Source of the DNA: Chloranthus sessilifolius
Taxonomy: Eukaryota > Streptophyta > Magnoliopsida > Chloranthales > Chloranthaceae
Reading direction: 5' to 3'
Assembly (NCBI GenBank): GCA_021018995.1
Contig: CM037584.1
Span: 146,275,317-146,339,316 of the forward strand
Length of the DNA: 64,000 nucleotides
Shown here: piece by piece, positions 55,219 to 64,000 of the stretch
Layout: every line of letters begins with the position of its first letter
Numbering within the stretch: the stretch's first letter is position 1
Made by a program: the position numbers and the translations under genes
Notes under the pieces: generated by a model
Database searches by the model: none
The model's input: only the letters and a program-made list of their open reading frames with translations
Told to the model about the DNA's origin: nothing

Positions 55219-58180
55219 TGTTGGTGCGCACTTTTTCTAGGTTCCTCTCGGTCCCCGTTGAATCGGTGGCCCAATTCTGTCTAAGTGGACTCTGGCAATG
55301 CGGTGTTTGGAATGTTGAAAATAAAGGAGGATTTCTAGGAAGATTCCTACTTTATTGCGATCGCTAGCTGCAAATATTTATCGACGCTGCAACACATCAG
55401 TAATCACGCTTTAGAGCAGGTGTGGGTTACTTCTTTACTGAATCGTCTGCCTGCGAATGTCAACAGCTATGACTCTTCCTTATACTTTAGATAGTTTAGT
55501 TTTTCTTTTCTTTCCTTGTGATTGTGGTAATTCTACTTGACTTAAATTCCCTAATTCTACTATGAGTCTGATTAGTTTAATATTTTTAATCCTATTGAAG
55601 GTCTAATTAATTTAATCTCTTAATCCTACTAGGAGTCTAATTAATTTAATATTTTACTCTTGTTAAAAGTCTAATTAATTTAGTTTCCTAATGATTTTAG
55701 AAGTCTAATTAATATTAGTTTTCTAATTATACTAGGAATGCAAATATATCAATTCTAGTGAAACTCTAATTAAATCAAGCATGCTAATTATATTGAAATT
55801 CTAAGCAGAGTAAATAAACTAATTTTACTACGATTCTAATTAAAGCAAGTATACTAATTTGACTGAAATTCTAATTAAAGCAAAGGAACTAGTCCTACTA
55901 AATTCTAATTGGAATAAAGGACTAATTTTACTAAAACTCTAATTTAGGCGATGAACTAATTTTATTAAAATTCCAATTAAAGCAATGAATTAATTTTACT
56001 AAAATTTCAATTAAAGCAATGAATTAACTATACTGAAAATCTAATTAAAATAATGAATTATTTATACTAAAAATCTAATTAAAATAAAGGAACTAATTTC
56101 ACTAGAATTATGATCAAAGCAATAGATTGATTATACTAAATTTCTGGGAAAATAATAGAACTAACTTTACTAATTCTAATTAAAGTGATGAATTAATTCT
56201 ACTAAAATTCTAAAAAAAATTTTGGGCCCACTATGCTAAGAATGATTGGCCTCGTTCTCGAGTACCCTCCGTAAGCTCCCTTGGGCAAATTGGATGGCTA
56301 AGAATAGAACAAATTGGATTTTGAATTATAAGATAATATTTTTTTAGATTTTTAAATTTTTTTTTGAATTATAATTATGAATTAAATTATGAGACTAGAA
56401 TTTTAGAAGACTAAATTATAAATTGGGATTTTTAAACTATTAAATTAAGGAATTAAAACTAGAATTTAAGATTTAAGGACTGAATTCAGGATGAAAATCA
56501 GAAAATCAGGCCGTACGATTAAGGAGTGATTCTAGAAACTAAGAACTAGAACCAAATATTAATGATAGGACTGGAGATTAAGATTTAAGAATAAAATTAA
56601 AGTCTAAGGTCGGTGAATTAGGCCGTCAGATTAAGGACTGGTTCTTGAAACTAAGGACTAGAATTAGATATTAAAAATTGCGGTCTAAAAAGGGTGCTAC
56701 GGTCTAAGACTAAAAATTTAATATTAATAATTAGAACTAAGGAAAACTAAATTTAAGGACTAACTAGAACTAAGGTCGGGAACTAAAGGCTAGATTTTTA
56801 CCTAAGGCTGGGGCTACGGAGAGGATTCTGAAAATTCAAAGCTTGAATCTCAAAATCATGTCTCTGTTTCTCTCTGTGTTCGTTCTCAAAATTCTCCAAC
56901 CTCAAAATCCCTAAGCTCTCCAAAATTTTTCAGTCCCCCTTTGGGGCGAATTAAAAAAGGTCTTTTTATAGATTTTTTCCTAATTAAACACCATGTTTCA
57001 GGTATTTAATTGAATTGCATGCCGATTTTCCAGTGCTTAATCGCTTTGAGCCAGTCACCGACTCAGTGAGTGACCAACTGACTTGCTTAGTGAGTTTCCT
57101 AGTTCTAACAATGTTAGGACTAATTGTGCGCCTAGTGTGGAGTGCACAATCCAATTAAATACCTCATTTGAAGTTCTTGATCGAGGAAGCTTGGGGGTCA
57201 AGGACTGTAAGACTAGGTCGGGCGTAGACCAATTGCATGCCAGTGGTCGGGCATTCAATTCGATGACGCGTGCCATGTGGCGTGCATAATCGATTCTTGA
57301 GGTGGTTTGGGGAAAGGAAGTATGGTCTGAGAGGGGGACTGATTGCACGTTTGTGGTTTAGCGCGTGATCGAATTGCGTGTTTGGTTTTAGGTGTGTAAT
57401 TCGGGATTGTCTGGGTCTTGAAATGCTAGACTATTGTTTCAGCCTATATTTTGACTGTATACTATTGTTTCAGTATATAGTCTCCCTACGTTGGGACCTA
57501 AACCACAACGCTATTGTTTTAGCTTGTGTTCAGCCATGTACTATTGTTTCAGTGCATGGTTCCCAATTTAAGGTTAGGGGGTCTAAAATGCTAGACTATT
57601 GTTTTAGTCTGCATTTCGACTATATACTATCGTTTCAGTATATAGTCTCCCTATGTTGGGATCTGAGTCATAGAGCTATTATTTCAGCCTATGTTCAGCC
57701 ATGTACTATTGTTACAGTGCATGGTTGCTAATTTAGGGTTAGGGGGTCTAAAATGCTAGACTATTATTTTAGTCTATATTTCAACTATATACTATTGTTT
57801 TAGTATATACTCTCCCTATGTTGGGATCTGAGCCACAAAGCTATTATTTTAGCCTGTATTCAGCCATGTACTATTGTTTCAGTGTATGATTTCTAATTTA
57901 GGGTTAGGGGGTCTGAGCCACAGAGTTATTATTTCAGCCAGTGCCTAGCCATATACTATTATTTCAATATATGGTCCCACGTTAGGGTTAAGGGGCTTGA
58001 GCCACAGAGCTATTATTTCAGCCTGTGTCTAGCCATATACTATTATTTCAGTATATGGTCCCACATTAGGGTGGTGAAACTTCCAGAGAAGGTAAGTCTT
58101 TTCTGAAAAATCACAGGCGAGGTCAAAGGTTGATCGATCAAATTTGTATATTTCGAGAGGGCAAAATGGGGGGGTCTATA
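55219..58180 (-). repeat. 3' LTR of element B copy 2
   Basis: At 2,962 bases it is about 530 longer than the other two B LTRs because of the expansion at 57420-58075. TATA box on the - strand at 56964-56970, motif cluster about 56990-57410. Its - strand start reads TATAGACC, a change from TGTAGACACC. Confidence 0.87.
57420..58075 (-). repeat. Tandem expansion in the U3 of B copy 2
   Basis: A unit of about 165 bases with CTAGACTATTGTTTCAG, then TATACTATTG, then GGGATCTGAGCCACAG phrases occurs three times (57424, 57590, 57756), followed by two shorter units of about 75-85 bases. The other B LTRs have one unit (12240-12400, 49530-49690). Confidence 0.8.
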
Positions 58181-59330
58181 TATGCCCCTCTTCGGCGCGC
58201 TCTTGCGAAGTAAGAACGCGTCGAAGAAGTAGACACCCCTCATTTGACGTGTCTTCTCGTTTCTCTTGAGAAATCACAACTTAAATTGGGGATGCTGACA
58301 TGACATGCTTGGTTTTCTTATCTATCAGTGTAAGCTAAAATGGAGCATTCGGGGGCCCAATGGTAGCTGTTGAAAGGTGTATTCCATGCCGTGGATGCCC
58401 AGGTGTGATCCTGTCACGTATCGCGACCCGCTGTCATAGACATTCGATGGGGGAAGTCAGCGTATCCTATTTCGTGGGTGCAAGGGGCATCCCGTCGCGT
58501 GTCGTGGCCTGCTACGAGTGACAGTCAAACGAAAAGGAGAATCACCATATCCTAATCTGTGGGTGCAAGGGGCAGTCAAACAGAGGGACATGATGCAGTT
58601 GAGGTACTGGGGGCGTCATACAAATGTCCATAAATAAGGTCCAGGGACCAATAATAAAATATAATATAATGTCGAAGGCTTTTGTAAGTCATGTCAGATT
58701 AGGCGCGTCATTGCTCACAGCAATGCGCGTCAGGTGTTCCTTTTCTAATAGGCATTTGTAAGTTCTTATATTAAATATACTTGTTTGGTTTCCCAGGGGA
58801 ATGGCCGGTTTGGGCTGGTAATTGAAGTGAATTTTAATAGGTGAGGTCTCTTTGTTTATTATTATTTCTTTTTTTTTGTTGCTTTTTTTGGTTTTATTTT
58901 TTGTGTTTGTTTTTGGAAGTAAAGGGTTTTGGTTTTGGAAGTAAGAGTTTTTTTGAAAATTCGAGGACTTTAACTTAAGATCAATTTGATAGTAAAACTT
59001 TGAAAAATGTGACTTCTGAGACGTCGCTAAGCAAATCCACCGGTGCTGGATTTGTGGACTCTACCATTTGTGTGGTTGTTAAGACGACACTTGGCATGCC
59101 GGATACTCCGTCTAACCTTCTCGATGAATACTGATGATTGTCTCTTATGGGAGGACTACGGTGATTCGTGAGTCGAGGGAGACGAGTTTTGAAAATATTT
59201 TGACTTAATCATAGATACCTTTTTTTTATTATATATATATATATATATTTTAGAAGAAATATTGAGTAAAAGGGAGGGAGATACTTACCTAGATTGCGTG
59301 TAGCTTGTGTGGTCCGTGATGGGGCTGATG
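58181..59330. other. Element B copy 2 interior, PPT side, no gene
   Basis: The purine tract (- strand, about 58181-58195) is followed by sequence collinear with 12476-13840. It contains an internal near-duplicate of a GTGGGTGCAAGGGGCA segment around 58490 and 58560. No conserved ORF. Confidence 0.55.
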
Positions 59331-59389
59331 GGTTGTAGGGGGTTTTTGTGTAGCTAGTGGCGGGACTGGCCGGCTGTCGCCGTGACATC

Positions 59390-60360
59390 GTGATGAGACT
59401 TTGGAGATTTATTCTCTTTTCTTCATGTCCACTGTGGCAGGGACTGGCGGTAACCGATGTGATGCCATATCTTGGGGAGGTGATGTCGCGACGGGACATT
59501 GGTGACTTTTCCTTTCTTCGGCTGTATGTTAGGGTGAATCCCGGTGGTTGCTAGTGCGATGAGGTGCGAGAAAGACTTTTCTCTTTCTTCCTGTTGTAGG
59601 GAATCATATACTTTCTCTTTCTTCCTGTGATGGGAAATTGGGGGTCTGTGTTAAGATCAGGGGGACTATTGGTTGCAGTCCTAATGGGGGCCTTAGGATT
59701 GTGGTGGTTTTTTTTTTTTGATGGGGCTTGGGAGGAATCCCTCTGCTTCGGTGATGGGATATTGGGGGTTTGTGTTAAGATATGGGGGATTTTTTAGAAG
59801 GTTTGACTCTATGCTTCCATGATGGTGCGTGGGTGATAGGCTATAAGATAAGATGAAATTGTTGTGTCGCGATGGGGCATGTTTAGAGGGGTTGTGTCTG
59901 GATGTTTCGAGTGGTGACGTTTGCGATGGGACATTGGTAGGATATTTGTGTGATTCTTTCTTTGGCTGATCTTGGGTTTTACGAGATTAGGTTGTGGTTG
60001 TGCCATGATTGGCTTCTTATTTTGCTTCTCACAAGAGGATGTGTGATGGGATGGCTGATTTAGGTCAATGAGTTTGGATATAGGAGTGGTATCGTGTGTG
60101 TCTCGTTGCGATGGGACATGCGTGAAGGGGTTATGTGGTGGGGGTTCTCCCTTTCTGATGGGATCGTGAGGGGATGAGGGAAAGTGATGGTGCCACGATA
60201 AGGGAGGTATGCCTTGTTGCGATGGGACCAGGGGCGCGGTCAATGTCTCCTATAGGGCTACGTGATGGGAGAAGGGTGAGTAGCTCTTTCTTTTCTGCTG
60301 TAACAGCCTATGAGGCTACGCGATGGGACAGGAGAATTTTGGCCAAGATGGGATAAAAAG
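59390..60360 (+). promoter_or_regulatory. GCGATGGGAC motif cluster in B copy 2
   Basis: About a dozen variants, for example near 59486, 59877, 59934, 60108, 60219 and 60313, several as GCGATGGGACATTGG or close. It is longer than in copy 1 with different spacers. Confidence 0.55.
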
Positions 60361-60399
60361 TGTGAGGGTGTAGATTTTATCCAAAGTCGGGTATCATGT

Positions 60400-60741
60400 G
60401 CCTATTTTCGAGAGTTCAATATGTTCGCGCGCCTATTTTCAGGCGTGCGATTGAAGATTTGAAGGGTGGTTTACGCATGTAATTGTATGCGTATGATTGG
60501 ATCAAGCGCTCTGACCATAGCGCGTGATCGAGGTGTCACCAGGTCACTGTGTGGGTGACCTTTCATATTGCGCGGCGTGAGTGAGTTGTTTAATAGGGTT
60601 GCGTGGTCTGTGACGAGTGCGTGATCGGAGTGTCGCGTGGTCAGCACGGGCGATGGTTTCGTTGCGCAGTCCAGTCAAGGCGCGTGTTTTTGATTGACCG
60701 CGGTATGCAAGGCGCGTGATTGAGCCCGTACTCTATATAAG
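60400..60741 (+). promoter_or_regulatory. Internal promoter 1 of B copy 2
   Basis: GCGC motifs (GCGCGCCTATTTTCAGGC near 60427, GCGCGTGATCG, GCGCGTGATTG) upstream of TATATAAG (60734-60741). Collinear with 14640-15019. Confidence 0.55.
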
Positions 60742-60914
60742 CGAGGGAGCCTTCGCTGGTTTCTCATTCCTTGATTTAGTCTCGAATTTTACTTTTCCTA
60801 AGTCTCTTATGTTCTAAAATTCATATTTTAGCGATATCTGGTGATCTGACCATCTGATAGAGATATCATTTCTTTCTATTTTCGTGATATTGTGTGATCT
60901 TCATCCTGAGGAGA

Positions 60915-60992
60915 TGCTCGGGGACGACATTATTCTAGGAATGGGCGGTATTGGGAATGAGGGCGCTAGTCTTCACATTGGTCCCTTTTAGG
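60915..60992 (+). CDS. Small ORF of 25 codons, copy 2
   Basis: The counterpart of 15191-15268 with the same length and the shared core LGMGGIGNE. The spacing from the TATA box is the same. No known family. Confidence 0.3.
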
Positions 60993-61064
60993 GAGCAGTG
61001 GAGGCAGCGTAGAGGAGGCAACGGGAGGTGAAGATGGCGGAATAGAAGGTGTTACAAATGGAGG

Positions 61065-61085
61065 GATGTATTACCTAACCAATCC
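61065..61085. other. Unoccupied D target site in B copy 2
   Basis: GGAGGGATGTATTACC here corresponds to GAGGGGATGCG joined to TTTCCC in copy 1, where D is inserted. The sequence runs through with a single copy of the target and no element. Confidence 0.75.
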
Positions 61086-62815
61086 TTCCTGAAGCCTCCG
61101 ATTGGACACTCTGCTCTTCGCTTAGTATTGATTTCGGGTCTCCAATTTTCGTTTTGGGTTGTAAGTTCAGGGGGTATGCCTCCGATGGTACTTGAAAAAT
61201 TTTTAAGTTATAAATAAAGAGGTGTTTCTGTTTATTGTGCTCATTTATTCGTTTAAACTTACTAATGGATTAGTTAGATTTATGTAATTTATTTGATTTA
61301 TTTAGGATTTGACTTAGCTTTAGAGTTTCGAATTTATCCTAGGTTTATTCCGGGTTTATACTGGAATTAATTTGTTTTATTGAGTTTTTTTTTTAGAGGG
61401 TTTGCTGGAGGCATTTGTTTTTAGGAGGATTATCTTGAGGCGACCTCATGGTCTAGATGAGTCATGGTCTCATTTTAGAGAGTTTTTAGTCTATATTTTA
61501 GGATTTTTTGTTTTGGTCTTAGGTTTGGTCGGAGACTATACTTGTTAGAAATGTGTGATCTTTGAATTTCCAGATGGGTGTAAAGTGTTTGCATCCTATT
61601 GGCTTGTTTGCCTTATTTTGGCTTAGTGTTTCCTTAGAGGGATAAGTGTTGGGTGATTATTGGCTCATCTGAGTTTGTGACGGATTGTGTTTTTTTTCAT
61701 GAGATATGTGTTTGGTTTGGATTTAACTAGATTGGGAGGGTTTTAAACATGTGACACTTGTCACTCTGTGGTTTAGGAGGTATAGTTTATAAATGTGAGC
61801 CAAAGGCTTTGGGTTCTTGTTGTTTTGAATCTTATTTCAAGCTTAGGATTAAAAGTCTTGGGACATTTTTTCGTCTTGTGATCTAAGGGCATTTTTTTTT
61901 TCATTAATGTCTTTTCTTCCTATCTATTCTGTATCCCAGTATTGAACTCGAAGAGTTGTATTTATTGAGCAGATTATTGGGAATGGACAAGATTGGGAAT
62001 TCGGGGTGATACTAGGGTTGGTGCTATCAATCCAACTCGAAGTATCACCCTATTGGGAGAAGAGATGGAGGAGAAGAAGGTGGTAGAAAGGAAACCTAAG
62101 GATAAGGCGGGGTTAGAGTTCTCGTGACCGACACTTATTCTTCCTCGGTAGGCTTTGCGGATTCTGTGTTAGTTGCTCCTCCTTGTTATGCTTTCTAAGG
62201 TGACTTCCCAAAGGTGGATCCCGCAGGTCCTACGTGGCTTTCCGTGAGCCACTGTTTCTCAGGATTCATTCACGGTGCGTTCCTCCTCTTCCGGGTTTCT
62301 CCGAGATTTCTTGTTTCCTGAATAAATTTGGATTCGAGCATTGCCTGAACGTGCTAGTTATAAATTTCTTGTTTTAAGGTGTATATTCAGAGGGTATGCC
62401 CTTGGTGTATTTTGTAATGATTTTATCTTTTATGAAGCGATTATATTTTTAATTATGCTTGTGGGTATTTAGTAAATTTTTGGTTTGGTCTACTTTGTGG
62501 CCTACGTTATTTGTTTTGAGTGTGATGTTTAGTTATTTAAGTTTGGTTTGATTTGGTGTATTTATTTTGGAACCACGGTACGTTGGGGGCAGTTTTAGTT
62601 TAGTTTAGTTTGGGTATTAGTTGGAGTGCGTAAGTGATGGGGGCAACTTTTTTTCGGGATGTATATTTCCTAAGTTAGGAGTGTCTTTAGGTTGGTCTTA
62701 GCAGGGGCGTAGTTTGGGTTGGTAATTAGTGTCGGAAATCTCCTAATTCAGGCCTATAACTCTTCTGTTATGGGAATATATTTTGTGTTTTTGGGGAATT
62801 GTGCTCTTCACTCCG
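61086..62815. other. Element B copy 2 interior between the promoters
   Basis: Collinear with 35960-38000. AT-rich, with no ORF kept between the copies. It repeats the TTCAGGGGGTATGCC-type phrase (61151 and 62371). Confidence 0.6.
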
Positions 62816-62819
62816 GGTG

Positions 62820-63300
62820 CATAAGCAAATTGCGCGCCGGAATGGGCGGGCACGTTTCAGGGGGTCGGAAGGTCATTAAGCATCGATATCCGGTCGTTTA
62901 ACCGAGTTAAACGCATGGTAGGGGGCACAGGATTAGGGTGGTGGCCGGTCACTATGCTAGTGACCTTTGGCATTTACACATCGCGGTGTGGACGCTTGAG
63001 ATGATTACGCGTTTGGTAAGATGCGCCGGACCAGATGGTCGGGTTAGTTTGAGTGGGCGATGATCTATTTACGCGCTCAAGGATGGTTGTTTGATCTGAA
63101 TTAAATGCAAGGAGACTAGTGCATGATTCGATCAAGCACGTCGATTTGCGCACGCGATTTACCCGTGTTCTACGTATAGTTCAAATTTTTTTCATTTTTC
63201 ACGCTATCTGTTTTTGTCTTCGATTCTCTAGTTTCCTTGTTTCCTTGCGCTCTAGTTTTCGTATTTTCGTGATATCCCGCGATCTGGCCGTCCGTTTCAG
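62820..63300 (+). promoter_or_regulatory. Internal promoter 2 region of B copy 2
   Basis: GCGC motifs (AATTGCGCGCC near 62829, ATTACGCGTTTGG, ATTTACGCGCTC) precede a CT-rich leader. The TATA box of copy 1 is not clearly preserved (TACGTATAG near 63173). Confidence 0.45.
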
Positions 63301-63348
63301 GCACTGTTTCTTCCATTCTTTCTAGTTTTTCGAGCTCTTTCTTCTAAG

Positions 63349-64000
63349 ATGGAGGGTGAGGGTAGTGGTAGACACGACCTTACTATCTATGAGTTGGAGA
63401 GGATGATGATGGGAGAGATAGGTGAGACTTTCGAGGCTCGGATCGGTGTTGTTGTCATGGAGGAGGACGTCAGGAAGATAGTTAGAGAGGAGGTACCAGA
63501 GGGTGACCAGGTGGCGGTCAAGGAGGAGGTACTCGAGAGTGAGTAGGGTGTAGTTGAGGATGAGGGTGAGAGAGCTGAGGGTGAGAGAGTTGAGGGCGAG
63601 GTTGAGGGCGAGACTGAGGGCGAGAGAGCCGAGGGTGAGGCTGAGGAGTACCAGGGTGAGGAGTGTCAGGGATTTGGATCAGGTCCCTACTTACGCGTAG
63701 GGTGCGGCTGCGTTGGCACATCTCTATGAGCAGCTTTATCATCGAGGATGGGGCTTCACAACGATCGGAGGCTTCCTTCCCTTCCTCCAGGTGAGTTTTA
63801 GTTAATTGGTGTCATAGTGTCTTTATTTTTATGTTTTTGGTCTTTTGGTCGTAGCAGCTTAACATTTCTTTTTTTTTGTGTTTTCTTTAGTTTTGGGCAT
63901 ATGATTATTTTTCTTTTCTTCATTTGGGGGTCCCGACGGAGGTCACGTTCACATTCCCGCGGATGCATATATGGAGGATAGCATTGCGGGGTCACTGTTG
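63349..64000 (+). pseudogene. Antisense PMD gene of B copy 2, deleted and incomplete
   Basis: The ATG (63349) matches that of copy 1. An acidic exon follows with EGE repeats until about 63660, stopped by TAG at 63544. Then the sequence jumps to the middle of the PMD: a GDLDQ-type segment, AALAHLYEQLYHRG near 63710 and FLPFLQ at 63790. The segment equivalent to about 38700-39690 of copy 1 is missing, so the first half of the PMD is gone. The next exon (FWAYDYF, then VPTEVTF and FPRMHIW) starts near 63894 and leaves the window. Confidence 0.7.

Larger units (their letters stand above)
55219..64000 (-). mobile_element. Element B copy 2: Tat-like element (- strand), runs off the window
   Basis: The left LTR (3' LTR) 55219-58180 is followed by an interior collinear with copy 1 (12460-15352 joined to 35954 onwards), including the purine tract, both motif clusters, the small ORF and the PMD gene. 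It has no D insertion. It interrupts the RT gene of C at a codon stretch reading N-A-G; GCAGG (55214-55218) is the likely left target duplication. The right LTR is outside the window. Confidence 0.82.

Overview
This window is plant nuclear DNA. The evidence is Ty3/gypsy LTR retrotransposons of the Athila, Tat and chromovirus types, primer-binding sites for plant tRNA-Asp and tRNA-iMet, a plant mobile domain (PMD) gene with introns, and heavy C-to-T decay of the kind seen in methylated repeats. I find no host single-copy gene, rRNA, tRNA or CRISPR array. The species cannot be named from the sequence. For reference I call the element families A to F.

Layout. Element C (Tat-like, + strand; gag, protease, G-patch, start of RT) lies at 50669-55218. 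Element A (+ strand, gag only, LTRs over 4.3 kb) abuts it; its 3' LTR ends at 50668 and its 5' LTR is cut at 2353 by the 3' end of element F (Athila-like, 1-2352). Element B (- strand, Tat-like) sits in the A 3' LTR at a GTGTG target (10030-10034). Element D (- strand, no pol) sits in the B interior at 15353-35953, and element E (+ strand, Athila-like, gag plus a large extra ORF, no pol) sits in the right LTR of D at 22581-35884. The nest is therefore C > A > B > D > E, with matching or near-matching target-site duplications for D and E. A second B copy starts inside the RT gene of C at 55219 and runs off the right edge. An A-LTR/B-LTR block (6641-12459) occurs again at 44021-49751, where the B LTR is a solo LTR between GTGTG repeats.

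Functional content. All protein genes are decayed transposon genes. The most notable are (i) an intron-containing PMD gene carried antisense inside B, with its own TATA boxes, present in both B copies; (ii) a gene of about 1,265 codons in E that occupies the place of pol and has a host-gene-like 5' leader; and (iii) a 312-codon unknown ORF in D. Most premature stops lie where glutamine is expected (CAR to TAR).

The main pattern is regulatory. Each family whose LTR is visible carries its own clustered CpG-containing short motif: F has CTGTCGA, A has GCTCGAGC, D has AATCGATT, E has TCGCGA or TCGCGC, and B has ACGCGC/GCGCTTAAT. In F, D, E and B the cluster lies upstream of the LTR TATA box. In B and E the same family motif also clusters in front of the internal extra gene. 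This suggests, as a hypothesis, that the extra genes encode or once encoded family-specific DNA-binding regulators that recognise their own element.
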